In this document: positions 24,010-43,088 of the stretch, in pieces | Layout: every line of letters begins with the position of its first letter | Numbering within the stretch: the first letter of the stretch is position 1 | Assembly: GCA_021166685.1 (NCBI GenBank) | Contig: JAJPEU010000007.1 | Span: forward strand, 184,212-248,211 | Origin: Sulfurovum sp. | GTDB lineage: Bacteria; Campylobacterota; Campylobacteria; Campylobacterales; Sulfurovaceae | DNA: 64,000 bases | Direction: 5' to 3' | Notes under the pieces: generated by a model | The model's database searches: none | What the model was told of the DNA's origin: nothing | The model's input: only the letters and a program-made list of their open reading frames with translations | Position numbers and translations under genes: made by a program

Positions 24010-26325
24010 ATGAGTGATTACGGTGCCAGCAATATTAAGGTCTTGAAGGGACTTGAAGCAGTAAGAAAAAGACCGGGAATGTATATCGGCGATACTTCTG
24101 AAAAGGGACTTCACCACCTTGTCTATGAAGTAGTGGACAACTCGATCGATGAAGCAATGGCCGGCTTTTGTGACACAATCAAGGTCACACTCACCAAAGC
24201 AGGTTCGGCAATCATTGAAGATAATGGCCGCGGTATCCCCGTAGCCGAGCATCCTGGTGAAAAAATCTCCGCAGCAACCGTAGTACTCACCGTACTTCAT
24301 GCAGGAGGGAAATTTGACAAAGATACCTATAAGGTCTCAGGCGGCCTGCACGGGGTAGGTGTTTCCGTCGTTAATGCACTTTCCAAAGAGTTGCATCTTA
24401 CCATCCACCGCGAAGGCAATACCTATGAACAAACATTCAAAAAAGGTATTCCCCAGGATCTTTTGGTTGCCACGGGAAGCAGCCGAAAAAAAGGAACCAA
24501 GATAGAATTCTGGCCTGATGAAACGATCTTTACCGAGGGTGTGGTTTTCCAAAAATCCATTTTGATGAAACGCTTTAAAGAGCTTTGCTATCTCAATCCT
24601 CAAATCAAAATCGAATTTAAAGACGAAAGAGACGGAACACAAGAAATCTTCCATTTCGAAGGAGGATTACGCCAATTTGTAGAAGATATGAACACCAAAC
24701 CGCCTCTTTCTACCGCACAATTCTTTCAAGGGAAATCGGATGATATCGAGATAGATATCGCTTTAATGTATTGTGATTCTGACGTCGATAAAGTTCTCAC
24801 TTTTGTTAACAATATTAAAACACCTGATGGCGGCACGCATGAAACCGGCTTTAGAACCGGACTTACACGATCACTTTCAAGTTATATTGCCAATAATGCC
24901 AATGCGAAAGAGAAAAATACAAAGATTACGGGTGACGACTGCAAAGAAGGACTTGTTGCGATTGTTTCCGTGCGTGTTCCTGAACCACAATTTGAAGGAC
25001 AAACCAAAGGAAAACTAGGTTCTAGCTACGTGCGTCCTTTGGTGCAAAAATTCTTCTCAGAAAACTTCAACAAATACCTTGAAGAGACTCCGCTTGAAGC
25101 TAAAGCAATTATGGCACAGGTATTGCTTGCCGCCAGAGGAAGAGATGCAGCCAAAAGAGCAAAAGATTTAGTTAAACGCAAAGATTCCATGAGCATAGGA
25201 ACGCTTCCGGGCAAACTTGCAGACTGCCAAAGCAAGGATCCTCAAATATCAGAGATCTATCTGGTGGAAGGGGATTCTGCAGGCGGTTCGGCAAAACAAG
25301 GAAGAGACAGAGTTTTCCAGGCAATTTTACCGCTGAAAGGTAAAATTCTCAATGTAGAAAAAGCGCGATTGGATAAAATCCTTAAATCCGATGAGATCAA
25401 AAATATGATTACCGCTTTAGGTTGCGGTATAGGAGATGAGTTTGACGGGGAAAGACTTCGGTATCATAAAATTATTATCATGACCGATGCCGATGTTGAC
25501 GGCAGTCATATTCAAACGCTTTTAATGACCTTCTTTTTCAGATTTTTGCGTCCGGTAATTGAAAGGGGATATTTATATCTTGCGCAGCCTCCTCTTTACC
25601 GTTACAAAAAAGGCAAAAATGAAATCTATCTTAAAGACGATAAGGCTCTTAATGATTATCTTATTGAAAACGGCATATCGGCCATAGAGAGTGAAACAAT
25701 GGGGATAGCTGACCTTGTCGATCTCTTTAAGCTTGTTGCTTACTACAAAATGACCCTCAAAGAGATAGAAAAACGTTTTGCTTTACCTGAAGTGCTTCGC
25801 TATATGATAGAAACACCGGATATCATAGGTACATCAAATAAGGAATTGGCACAAACCATAGAAACATTTATTACCGATCTGGGATATAACATTCTAAGCA
25901 AAAGCATCACTGACGAAACGATCCATCTTTTTGTACAAACCAAAGACGGACTCGAAGAACTTATCGTGGACGAAATCCTCTTTACCAATCCTCATTACAA
26001 TGAAGCTATTCATATTCATCAAAAGATACAGTCACATATTACCGATGAATTTAGAGACAAAGATCTGCTTAAGCTGTTTGCCGAAGTAGAAGCCTCAGCA
26101 AAAAAAGGCGCCTATATTCAGCGCTACAAAGGTCTTGGGGAAATGAACCCTGAACAGCTTTGGGAAACGACCATGACGCCTGAGAACAGAAGGCTGCTTC
26201 AAGTAAAAATAAATGACGTAGAAGAAGCCAGCGATACTTTTACTCTCTTTATGGGGGATGAAGTGGAACCTAGAAGAAATTACATCGAGAGCCATGCGAA
26301 AGATGTAAAACATCTGGATGTCTAA
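24010..26325 (+). CDS. gyrB: DNA gyrase subunit B
   Basis: A 771-residue ATPase subunit of gyrase, which introduces negative supercoils into DNA. The GHKL ATP site is VYEVVDNSIDEAMAG and DNGRGIPV, the transducer lies around VRVPEPQFEGQTKGKLG, and the TOPRIM domain has EGDSAGGSAKQGRDR, PLKGKILNVEKA and DADVDGSHI. The C-terminal GyrA-binding tail is complete (YKGLGEMNPEQLWETTM). Its stop codon overlaps by one base the start of a degenerate GGDEF/EAL protein, so the two are translationally linked. Quinolone-related positions were not assessed. Confidence 0.98.
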   Translation: MSDYGASNIKVLKGLEAVRKRPGMYIGDTSEKGLHHLVYEVVDNSIDEAMAGFCDTIKVTLTKAGSAIIEDNGRGIPVAEHPGEKISAATVVLTVLHAGGKFDKDTYKVSGGLHGVGVSVVNALSKELHLTIHREGNTYEQTFKKGIPQDLLVATGSSRKKGTKIEFWPDETIFTEGVVFQKSILMKRFKELCYLNPQIKIEFKDERDGTQEIFHFEGGLRQFVEDMNTKPPLSTAQFFQGKSDDIEIDIALMYCDSDVDKVLTFVNNIKTPDGGTHETGFRTGLTRSLSSYIANNANAKEKNTKITGDDCKEGLVAIVSVRVPEPQFEGQTKGKLGSSYVRPLVQKFFSENFNKYLEETPLEAKAIMAQVLLAARGRDAAKRAKDLVKRKDSMSIGTLPGKLADCQSKDPQISEIYLVEGDSAGGSAKQGRDRVFQAILPLKGKILNVEKARLDKILKSDEIKNMITALGCGIGDEFDGERLRYHKIIIMTDADVDGSHIQTLLMTFFFRFLRPVIERGYLYLAQPPLYRYKKGKNEIYLKDDKALNDYLIENGISAIESETMGIADLVDLFKLVAYYKMTLKEIEKRFALPEVLRYMIETPDIIGTSNKELAQTIETFITDLGYNILSKSITDETIHLFVQTKDGLEELIVDEILFTNPHYNEAIHIHQKIQSHITDEFRDKDLLKLFAEVEASAKKGAYIQRYKGLGEMNPEQLWETTMTPENRRLLQVKINDVEEASDTFTLFMGDEVEPRRNYIESHAKDVKHLDV

Positions 26326-27752
26326 TGCTGCTTTCAGAGCTAGAAGAACGGGGGCGGCGATTTAGACTTGCCCTTAGAGCGGCGATTCCCATCTTGCTTC
26401 TTGTTTTTTTAGTATTTTATACTGTTTTTTTAAAAAATAAAAATATCGATCTTGGCCTAGAAAATCAGCTGTTGCTTGCAGGTATTGTTTTTATCAGTGT
26501 GTATTTTGTCTATTTTCTTATGGAAATCAGCGCGAAAGAAACATTGGTGGATCAAACAACAAAAGGATTTAACCAAAAGAGTTTTATCAAAAAGCTACAA
26601 CATTATAAACCAAAATCTCTTGCACTTCTTATCGTAGACAATCTCGAAACACTCAATGATCATTATGGTGTAGAAGAAATCGATCTGCTGCTTTATGCCC
26701 TTATACATCAGCTAAACTCAGATCTCATACAGCAGGGGTTGACCCATGCACTTATAGGAAGACGCTATGGAGCAGAATTTTTAATTGCTCTAAATGAAAA
26801 CCATCAAAACATCCAATTGATTTTAAATAACATTATTGAAAAAAACAAAACCATTAACGATATCGAATTGGATTATAAATTTGCAGTTATCACCAATACT
26901 GATCAAGATTTTGAAAAAATCATTTCGCAGCTTAAAGACATTATCCAAACACAAAACAGCAGTGCCCCCGAACAAAAAAATAATAATATCGTCAAAGATG
27001 CGAAAGAGATTACAGATATTGAAACTTCCGTTATTGACGCTTTAAAAAAAGAGGATGTTTCGCTTACGTTTAGACCGCTGCTCAATGTCAAAAACAACAA
27101 AGTTGATATCTATGAATTATCAGTAAAATTAAAATCAAAAAACAAAAGCAGTATTTTGCCTAAAGTGTATCTTCCCATCATCAACAGGCTGGGCCTGGGA
27201 AGAGAGTATGATTGGCTGCTTGTCAAACGCGTTCTTGCCCTTTTGCCTCTTTTGGACGAAAGTATCTCTCTTACATTCAACCTCTCCCCTTTTTCCCTTA
27301 GAAGCAAAACCTTTCAAGAAAAGTTTTTTTCTACCCTGGAACAAGCCGATATCCATCCTTCACGCTTAATCGTACAACTTTATGAACGAAAAGCACATCA
27401 CAATCTAAGCGGCTATCTTGAGACACTTAAATGCATACGAGCCAAAGGAATACGTATTTGCATTGACAATTTTGGCGCATCCAATGCTTCGATGGAATAT
27501 ATAAAATATTTCAAGTTTGATATGGTGCAGTTTGATCGTGATTATGTCACAAATCTCAACGATCAAACCAATTATGCTATGCTGCGCTCACTGATAAAAA
27601 TGGGCCAAGATCTCGATATCCTCACGGTTGCTAAATGGGTGGACAAAGCCGAACAAAAAGCATCCCTTAAACTACTTGGCATTGATTATTTACAAGGATT
27701 TGGGATAGGCGAATCTTTGAACGAAAAAGATTTGATCGACAAATACAATTAA
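26325..27752 (+). CDS. Membrane protein with degenerate GGDEF and EAL domains
   Basis: A 475-residue protein: two membrane helices at about 19-36 and 48-65, then a GGDEF-like domain whose signature has become RRYGAEF, and an EAL-like domain from about 240 where the EAL triplet is replaced (YELSVKL) and the DDFG motif reads IDNFGAS. Catalytic residues for making or cleaving cyclic di-GMP are thus missing, so it is more likely a sensor, scaffold or structural partner (inference). It starts one base inside the gyrB stop (TAATG) and is followed by queF after 10 bp. Confidence 0.85.
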   Translation: MLLSELEERGRRFRLALRAAIPILLLVFLVFYTVFLKNKNIDLGLENQLLLAGIVFISVYFVYFLMEISAKETLVDQTTKGFNQKSFIKKLQHYKPKSLALLIVDNLETLNDHYGVEEIDLLLYALIHQLNSDLIQQGLTHALIGRRYGAEFLIALNENHQNIQLILNNIIEKNKTINDIELDYKFAVITNTDQDFEKIISQLKDIIQTQNSSAPEQKNNNIVKDAKEITDIETSVIDALKKEDVSLTFRPLLNVKNNKVDIYELSVKLKSKNKSSILPKVYLPIINRLGLGREYDWLLVKRVLALLPLLDESISLTFNLSPFSLRSKTFQEKFFSTLEQADIHPSRLIVQLYERKAHHNLSGYLETLKCIRAKGIRICIDNFGASNASMEYIKYFKFDMVQFDRDYVTNLNDQTNYAMLRSLIKMGQDLDILTVAKWVDKAEQKASLKLLGIDYLQGFGIGESLNEKDLIDKYN

Positions 27753-27762
27753 AGGACAAAAA

Positions 27763-28140
27763 ATGAAATACGGAGAAAAAGAGATTCTGGATTTTGATAT
27801 CAACGATCCAGAGCACTACTGGCCCAATGAGCATGAAAAAAACTACACGATAAATATTGAACTTCCTGAATTTATGGCAAAATGCCCGCGCTCAGGCTAT
27901 CCGGATTTTGCTACACTGAAACTTACCTACCAACCAGATAAAAAAGTGATCGAACTTAAAGCACTCAAGCTCTATATCAACTCATTTATAAACAGATATA
28001 TTTCCCATGAGAATGTAGCAAACGAAATCTATGATACACTTTATTTAAAACTAGAACCAAAATCCATGAAGCTTGTAGCAGACTTTAATCCAAGAGGCAA
28101 TGTACATACCATCATAGAGATAGACAGTCAGGCGAACTGA
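27763..28140 (+). CDS. queF: PreQ0 reductase (NADPH-dependent 7-cyano-7-deazaguanine reductase)
   Basis: A 125-residue short-form (unimodular) QueF that reduces preQ0 to preQ1 in queuosine synthesis. The nucleophile Cys and catalytic Asp are in FMAKCPRSGYPDFA near residues 42-49, and the QueF motif is seen as ELKALKLYINSFINRYISHE. AAAGGAC precedes the ATG. It follows the GGDEF/EAL gene by 10 bp and is probably part of that operon. No preQ1 riboswitch fits in the gap. The other queuosine genes are not in the window. Confidence 0.95.
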   Translation: MKYGEKEILDFDINDPEHYWPNEHEKNYTINIELPEFMAKCPRSGYPDFATLKLTYQPDKKVIELKALKLYINSFINRYISHENVANEIYDTLYLKLEPKSMKLVADFNPRGNVHTIIEIDSQAN

Positions 28141-28219
28141 TACTTATTACAATTTGACATTCTTTTTAAAAGTATTTTAAAAATCTATTATGATACGCTG
28201 CATTACACAAAGGAGTATC

Positions 28220-28453
28220 ATGATAGATTTTGAAAATGTCATGCAAAGAGTAAAACACACCATTATGCTGCATTCACGCAAAAAGAAAATCCTTGATAAA
28301 GATATTGCAGAAGCACTCGGACTCTCAGCACCCTATTTTGCCGTCATCAAGAAAAGGGAAAAAATTCCTTATGAAGCCATAGCTTATTTTTGTAAAAAAC
28401 ACCATATTAATATGAACTGGATACTGATGGCACAAGAACCTCATGCATTTTAG
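28220..28453 (+). CDS. Stand-alone repressor-type DNA-binding domain
   Basis: A 77-residue protein that matches the N-terminal half of the CI/S24 repressor encoded at 52797-53453: KDIAEALGLSAPYFAVIKKR against KDVAIALNIPQATFATMKKR, with the same IPY...FC....I..NW pattern. It ends where the repressor's linker and peptidase domain would begin, so it can bind DNA but cannot be cleaved by a RecA-linked route. The start is the ATG at 28220 after AAGGAG, since the frame before it lacks similarity. It may act as a competitor or partner at the same operators (inference). Confidence 0.8.
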   Translation: MIDFENVMQRVKHTIMLHSRKKKILDKDIAEALGLSAPYFAVIKKREKIPYEAIAYFCKKHHINMNWILMAQEPHAF

Positions 28454-28548
28454 TCTATCCGTTATTGCACGGCTAATCAAAGAGCATTTTACTGCGCGCA
28501 AGACAAAATATATACAAACTCAACAATAAAATCGACTATTGTTCTTTT

Positions 28549-29376
28549 TTACTTTCTTTCCCTGCCTTCATTTATGATTTTTTCAAATGCTTTGATATTG
28601 TATGTATTCACGATCATATAGCGCGGTATGGCCATTACCGAATCATTTGTGGAGGCATGTCTGGCGTCAATAGTCAGTGCGGCACTATAGCCTGAGTTTA
28701 GTGCTTTTGCTTTAAGTTCATCGTCATAAATTCCAAATGCCCATGCCAGATATTTTATCTCATGGCCCATTTTTTTTTCGAGTATCTGTCTGGAAACCAT
28801 CAGCTGCTTGTTGACAAACCTTGCATATTCGTCTGCGGAAAATTTTTTCTTCTCTTGTTTAAAATTGGGATGCCAATAAGTGTGTGATTCAATACGAAAA
28901 TACGTCGTTGCTTCAAGTTCCCGCAACTGCTCCCATGTCATGGCGTATTTGGCATTGGATATTGCGCTAGGATAAATAAACAGCGTTACGGGGATACGGT
29001 ATTTCCTCACCAATGGAGCCATGTCAGTATAAACACTTTTATGGCCGTCATCAACGGTGAGGACAACCGATTTGGAAGGAATGAATTCTATTTCTCCTTT
29101 GAGATATTTGATTGCACTCTCCAGAGAAACCACTGTGTATCCATTCGACTTAAGCCATGCAAGTTGCTGGGCAAATGCATCGGTTTTCATTGTCATTGCA
29201 TCGCTTGCTTCGGTACCAAAACGATGATAACATAAAATAGGAACTTTTTTCTCTATTGTGTCTGCGCGTAAAAAATCTATAAGCAAAAAAAATACCAGGA
29301 AGGAATAACGTAAAATTTTTCCGCCTGCCATAAGACTAAATGATACATTGTGGCATAAGCTATTGAGATGGTTCAT
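28549..29376 (-). CDS. Exported polysaccharide deacetylase (NodB homology)
   Basis: A 275-residue protein with an N-terminal hydrophobic signal (MAGGKILRYSFLVFFLLIDF from Met16), then a NodB-type carbohydrate esterase 4 domain. The metal-binding Asp pair is in LTVDDGHKS near residue 108 and the His pair in SHTYWHP near 164, so it should remove acetyl groups from N-acetyl sugars in the periplasm or at the surface. Start choice between Met1 (29376) and Met16 is open; neither has a perfect ribosome-binding site. It lies 113 bp downstream of a DUF4015 gene on the same strand, and both look like polysaccharide-active proteins. Confidence 0.85.
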   Translation of the reverse strand: MNHLNSLCHNVSFSLMAGGKILRYSFLVFFLLIDFLRADTIEKKVPILCYHRFGTEASDAMTMKTDAFAQQLAWLKSNGYTVVSLESAIKYLKGEIEFIPSKSVVLTVDDGHKSVYTDMAPLVRKYRIPVTLFIYPSAISNAKYAMTWEQLRELEATTYFRIESHTYWHPNFKQEKKKFSADEYARFVNKQLMVSRQILEKKMGHEIKYLAWAFGIYDDELKAKALNSGYSAALTIDARHASTNDSVMAIPRYMIVNTYNIKAFEKIINEGRERK

Positions 29377-29489
29377 GCTGCTATTGTTTCCCCGCTTTTT
29401 TAAAAAAGAAATACATGCTTAATCTGTCCTAATGTTGTTTCCCTTGCTAATTTTACCCGTTAGCCGCATATAAAAGCTGTTTTTCGTAT

Positions 29490-30797
29490 TTACCGAACAG
29501 GGTTATCAATTGTTGTTTCCGATTGAAGAAGGCCATCAGCAGTGTAAACATTGCGCGCATTCCACAGCATCCATCCGCAGCTGCCAAAATCTTCACTGGC
29601 ACGGATTTGATCGCGAATCTCTTTCCCGCCATAGTTACGCCGGTCAAAGGCATAATCACGAAAAGCCTGAAGCCATGGACGGTAAGACAGAGGCGAACCT
29701 CCGGATTTTTCGAGTGCTTTTTTTAGTGTATGATTGACGATCTCATAGTTAGCCTTAACCGGGTTTAAATGGCCTGGAATCCCCGCTTGAAAACCGCTTG
29801 GATAAAGCATGGGAGAGAGATAATCAACATACGACGCCATCGCATCAACTCGCTGGCCAATGCCAAGGTCAGCATTATTCCAGCATACATACCCAAAAAT
29901 ATCAGCAGAGATAAAGACATTATAAGGAATTAGGCGGGCTCGTGCATATTTCAAAAATTCGTTAATTGATTTGACACGCTCTGTTTGTGTGTTTCTAACT
30001 GAAAACCTAAGTCCTTTCTGGTCTGGAAAGCGTACATAGTCAAACTGTATTTCATCAAATCCGGCCTGCGCACTCTCTTCGGCGATTGAAATGATATAAT
30101 CCCACGCTTCTTTTTGCGACGGGTCTATCCAGTAAAGCTCCTCTCTGTCTTTAAACAAGGTGCCGTCAGCTCTTTTGACCCCCCATTTCGGATAAGCTCT
30201 TACAAAGGGAGTATCTTTAAAGCATACAATGCGTGCGATGGTATAAATTCCTTCCTTTTTCAAATCAGTCACAAACTGTTTTAAATCTTTAAAGCGAACC
30301 ATTTTTTGTGCACCGATTTTGTTGGCAGTAAAATTCTTGGTTTTATGTGCTAGTTGTCCGCGGTCCATTTTGATATCTATCACCAGCGCATTGATTTCGG
30401 TAGTACGGATGAGATGTTTGGCATTATTAAGTATCTTGTCTTGCGAAGCTCCAAAACTCGAAAGATAAAGCGCTTTAGGAGCAACACGATCAAGATAGAT
30501 TGTGCCGCCCCTTTTGTAAAATGTACGCTCATACCCTATAGCGCGTATGCCGATACTTTCTGAAGAAGGCACATGAAAGACCCCGTTGACATCAGTGCGG
30601 TACTCTTTTCCTTCCGCGGTGATAATTGCTGATGCAATCGGCTTGGCACTTTTTTTATCCAGTATGACCCCTGTTGCTACTGTAGCCCATACTGCTATGC
30701 TGCTTCCGATAAAGAAAATAACTGCTTGCATCATCCTGGGGAAGGCAAAATGTTTACTTGAATTTATCATACCAAACCCCATTTTTATAGCTTTCAT
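29490..30797 (-). CDS. DUF4015 putative glycoside hydrolase with carboxypeptidase-regulatory-like domain
   Basis: A 435-residue protein: an N-terminal hydrophobic segment (about 22-40), a short beta domain (about 40-95, VATGVILDKKSAKPIASAII...) resembling carboxypeptidase-regulatory folds, then a TIM-barrel-like DUF4015 region with VIDIKMDRGQL, EIQFDYVRFPD and ISADIFGYVCW. The acidic residues in FDEIQFDYVRFPD are candidate catalytic residues for a glycosidase, but activity is unproven. The first of several clustered Met codons is uncertain as start. It is exported or membrane-tethered and precedes the deacetylase gene. Confidence 0.82.
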   Translation of the reverse strand: MKAIKMGFGMINSSKHFAFPRMMQAVIFFIGSSIAVWATVATGVILDKKSAKPIASAIITAEGKEYRTDVNGVFHVPSSESIGIRAIGYERTFYKRGGTIYLDRVAPKALYLSSFGASQDKILNNAKHLIRTTEINALVIDIKMDRGQLAHKTKNFTANKIGAQKMVRFKDLKQFVTDLKKEGIYTIARIVCFKDTPFVRAYPKWGVKRADGTLFKDREELYWIDPSQKEAWDYIISIAEESAQAGFDEIQFDYVRFPDQKGLRFSVRNTQTERVKSINEFLKYARARLIPYNVFISADIFGYVCWNNADLGIGQRVDAMASYVDYLSPMLYPSGFQAGIPGHLNPVKANYEIVNHTLKKALEKSGGSPLSYRPWLQAFRDYAFDRRNYGGKEIRDQIRASEDFGSCGWMLWNARNVYTADGLLQSETTIDNPVR

Positions 30798-30875
30798 ACG
30801 TCAATAGCTAGTATATCTTATTTTACTTTTGGAACTGGCACTGTTTGTTTTAGGAGGTGGTTAAAAAATAAGGAG

Positions 30876-30938
30876 AGAGTTTTGTATCAAAACATACGCT
30901 TTGATACAAATACTCTTAAACGTGCAGTAAAGTACTGC
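30876..30938 (-). terminator. Two hairpins downstream of fusA
   Basis: The first, nearest the fusA stop, is GCAGTA-AAG-TACTGC (30924-30938). The second is a long stem, TTTGTATCAAA with TTTGATACAAA (about 30881-30910), extended by AGAGT/ACTCT across a one-base bulge. On the minus strand the second is followed by CTCTCCTTATTTTTT. Together they are the likely end of the long ribosomal/RNA polymerase transcript. Confidence 0.65.
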
Positions 30939-30944
30939 GAAAAA

Positions 30945-33035
30945 TTAGCTGTTTCTTTTTGCAACGATCTCTTTAGCTACATTGGTTGGAACTTCTTCAT
31001 AATGGTCAAATTCCATTGCATAAGTTGCACGACCCTGTGTCATCGAACGAAGATCTGTCGAGTAACCGAACATTTCAGAAAGCGGTACGAAAGCATCTAC
31101 AATTTTATTTCCTGCTCTGTCGTTCATACCGTTAACCTGACCGCGTCTTTTTGAAATATCGCCAATAACATCACCCATATACTCTTCAGGCACTTCAACT
31201 TCAACTTTCATTAAAGGCTCCAAGATTACAGGATTTGCTTGTCTTGCACCTTCTCTAAAGCCCATAGAACCTGCGAGCTTAAAGGCCATTTCAGATGAAT
31301 CCACATCATGATAACTTCCATCATACAAGGTAACTTTGACATCCACTACAGGATATCCGGCCTGAATACCTCTGCCCATAGCTTCTTCAATACCTTTGTT
31401 AACAGGTTGAACAAATTCTTTTGGAATCACCCCGCCTTTAATTTCATCCACAAATGTATATCCGGCACCCGGCTCTTGTGGCTCAATTTTGAGGAATACG
31501 TGTCCGTACTGACCGCGACCGCCTGACTGTTTTGCGTATTTGTACTCTTTATTGACAGAGGATCTGATTGTTTCACGGTATGCAACTTGCGGTGCACCTA
31601 CTTCCGCTTCTACTTTAAATTCGCGTTTCATACGGTCAACAATGATTTCAAGGTGAAGCTCGCCCATTCCAGAAATAATCGTTTGTCCGGATTCTTCATC
31701 CGTATTGACTCTAAATGATGGATCTTCTGCGGCAAGTTTACCCAGCGCAATACCCATTTTTTCTTGGTCAGCTTTTGTTTTCGGCTCAACCGCAACAGAG
31801 ATAACAGGATCCGGGAAATCCATTCTCTCAAGTACAACTTTATCTGATGGATCACAAAGCGTATCTCCCGTTGTTGTATATTTGAGTCCGACAACCGCGC
31901 CGATTTCACCTGCATGGATCACGTCAACCTCTTCACGTTTAATCGCATGCATCTTCATGATACGGCCTACGCGCTCTTTTTTATCTTTTGTCGTATTGTG
32001 CGCATAAGAACCTGAATTCAATGAACCTCGGTAGACACGGATAAATGTCAATTGACCCACAAACGGGTCAGTCATGATTTTAAATGCCAATGCAGCAAAT
32101 GGACCATTGTCCGTTGATGGCACGATAACCTCTTTCTCTTCATCATCCATCATCGTACCTTTAATATCCATCGCTTCTACCGGAGAAGGAAGGTAGGCAA
32201 CAACTGCATCCAGAAGTGTCTGAACCCCTTTGTTTTTAAAGGCTGTACCGGCTGTCATCGGAACAATATGCATACCGATAGTAGCAGCTTTAACACCGGC
32301 AACGATTTCTTCTTCTGTTAACTCTTCGCCTTCAAGAAATTTCTCCATAAGCGCATCATTTCCTTCGGCCTCCGAGATAGATTCAATCATTTTTTCTCTA
32401 TACTCTTGCGCTTTGTCTTGGAGCTCTTCCCGGATGTCTTGTTCGTGATATGCAGAACCCATTGCAGCGTCTGCATCCCACACAATCTCTTTCATTTTTA
32501 TAAGGTCGACCACACCCTCAAAGCTGTCTTCTGCCCCAATAGGAATTTGGATCGGTACCGGATTTCCTTTGAGTCTGTCACGAATTTGTCTTTCAACTTC
32601 ATAAAAGTCTGCACCTGTTCTGTCCATTTTATTAACAAATACGATAGAAGGTACACCATAACGATTTCTTTGTCTCCATACGGTTTCCGACTGAGGCTGA
32701 ACTCCGCCAACCGCACAGAATACTGAAACAGCGCCATCAAGCACTCTCATTGAACGCTCAACTTCGATCGTAAAGTCAACGTGGCCCGGAGTGTCGATAA
32801 TGTTGATCTGTTTTCCGGCCCATTGACAAGTTGTCGCAGCAGAAGTAATCGTAATACCTCTCTCTTGTTCTTGTTCCATCCAGTCCATCGTTGCAGCACC
32901 ATCATGCACCTCACCGATTTTGTGTTCTACTCCTGTATAAAACAGGATTCTTTCTGTCGTTGTTGTTTTTCCTGCATCAATATGAGCAGCAATACCGATA
33001 TTTCTTACATCTTCAAGTTTGTGCGATCGTGCCAT
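30945..33035 (-). CDS. fusA: Elongation factor G
   Basis: A 696-residue translocation GTPase of the ribosome. The G1 motif [12 protein letters not shown], the G3 motif DTPGHVDFT and G4 NKMDRTGAD are all intact. Domains II-V continue to the end, with [23 protein letters not shown] and GGGVIP-like [13 protein letters not shown]. It is the last gene of the str operon (rpsL, rpsG, fusA), 11 bp after rpsG. tuf does not follow as it does in E. coli; the tuf in this window sits at the head of the block beside the tRNA genes. Confidence 0.98.
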   Translation of the reverse strand: MARSHKLEDVRNIGIAAHIDAGKTTTTERILFYTGVEHKIGEVHDGAATMDWMEQEQERGITITSAATTCQWAGKQINIIDTPGHVDFTIEVERSMRVLDGAVSVFCAVGGVQPQSETVWRQRNRYGVPSIVFVNKMDRTGADFYEVERQIRDRLKGNPVPIQIPIGAEDSFEGVVDLIKMKEIVWDADAAMGSAYHEQDIREELQDKAQEYREKMIESISEAEGNDALMEKFLEGEELTEEEIVAGVKAATIGMHIVPMTAGTAFKNKGVQTLLDAVVAYLPSPVEAMDIKGTMMDDEEKEVIVPSTDNGPFAALAFKIMTDPFVGQLTFIRVYRGSLNSGSYAHNTTKDKKERVGRIMKMHAIKREEVDVIHAGEIGAVVGLKYTTTGDTLCDPSDKVVLERMDFPDPVISVAVEPKTKADQEKMGIALGKLAAEDPSFRVNTDEESGQTIISGMGELHLEIIVDRMKREFKVEAEVGAPQVAYRETIRSSVNKEYKYAKQSGGRGQYGHVFLKIEPQEPGAGYTFVDEIKGGVIPKEFVQPVNKGIEEAMGRGIQAGYPVVDVKVTLYDGSYHDVDSSEMAFKLAGSMGFREGARQANPVILEPLMKVEVEVPEEYMGDVIGDISKRRGQVNGMNDRAGNKIVDAFVPLSEMFGYSTDLRSMTQGRATYAMEFDHYEEVPTNVAKEIVAKRNS

Positions 33036-33046
33036 GATTTATTTCC

Positions 33047-33538
<492 letters not shown>

Positions 33539-33590
33539 TTATTGATTTACTCAAGTCTTGTCCCCTAAGGTTTTTGACAACACCTGTTCA

Positions 33591-33608
33591 AAGTTTATTA
33601 CTAAACTT
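33591..33608 (-). other. Hairpin in rpsL-rpsG spacer
   Basis: AAGTTTA and TAAACTT flank a 4-base loop within the 178-bp spacer between rpsL and rpsG. In E. coli, S7 binds this spacer to repress the operon; whether this element does that here is inference. The rest of the spacer has no gene. Confidence 0.35.
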
Positions 33609-33692
33609 ACACTCACTCCATTGGTAGGATTCGAAACGTACTTCAAAATCTCTTTGGAGGTTCCCTCTTTTACTGTCTAGTTAAAAGGTTTA

Positions 33693-34067
33693 CTATTTTT
33701 TAGGTCTTTTGGTACCATATTTGGATCTGGCAACCGTTCTACCATTTACACCTGAGGCATCAAGAGCACCACGAACAATGTGATATTTCACACCGGGTAA
33801 ATCTTTGATTCTTCCGCCTCTTACAAGCACAATTGAGTGCTCTTGTAGGTTGTGGCCTTCACCGCCGATATATGAAATAACTTCAAATCCGCTCGTCAAT
33901 CTAACTTTAGCAACTTTTCTAAGCGCTGAGTTAGGTTTTTTTGGAGTTGTAGTATAAACTCTGGTACATACGCCTCTTCTTTGAGGACATTTTACAAGCG
34001 CAGGTGATTTAGATTTTTTCACCACTTTTTTACGCTCTTTACGAATTAACTGATTAATTGTAGGCAA
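33693..34067 (-). CDS. rpsL: Ribosomal protein S12
   Basis: A 124-residue S12, part of the decoding centre. [14 protein letters not shown] opens the chain. [18 protein letters not shown] contains the lysine near position 43, and [19 protein letters not shown] contains the lysine near 88, the positions changed in streptomycin-resistant mutants; both are wild-type-like here. It is 210 bp after rpoC on the same strand and starts the str group. Confidence 0.98.
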   Translation of the reverse strand: MPTINQLIRKERKKVVKKSKSPALVKCPQRRGVCTRVYTTTPKKPNSALRKVAKVRLTSGFEVISYIGGEGHNLQEHSIVLVRGGRIKDLPGVKYHIVRGALDASGVNGRTVARSKYGTKRPKK

Positions 34068-34172
34068 ATCGTTTCCTTTCTGGTTAGTTTGAATTGAATC
34101 TGGTTTTTACACCATATAAAAACATTTACAACAAATACTTTTATATGCTGTATCATAGAAAAATGGAGGCAT

Positions 34173-34246
34173 ATTATAGTGAAAATAGCTTTATGTAAGC
34201 TTATGAAAAATGCTTGCGAAGCTGCAAGTCCTGCTCTTACAGCTTC
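34173..34246 (-). promoter_or_regulatory. rpoC-rpsL spacer: hairpin and -10
   Basis: After the rpoC stop the minus strand can form GAAGCTG...CAGCTTC (34218-34246, 15-base loop), followed shortly by ATTTTT. Then TATAAT occurs at 34173-34178, about 105 bases before rpsL. This suggests partial termination after rpoC and a separate promoter for the str group; the -35 region is not consensus. Confidence 0.4.
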
Positions 34247-34277
34247 ATATATCAAGCGCGCAATGCGCATCTTGACA

Positions 34278-42960
<8,683 letters not shown>

Positions 42961-43088
42961 CTAACCTTATTTTGGTTTTGATTATTGTAGTTTGTTTAAT
43001 GTATATGTATGGACATACAAAAAAACTATTAGCATGAGGGTATGAAATGTCTCCGAATAGTTTATCACTATGTCCAACAGAGGATTTT

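Noticed and set aside
27753-27762. preQ1 riboswitch before queF
   Set aside because: The gap to the preceding gene is 10 bases, too short for an aptamer.
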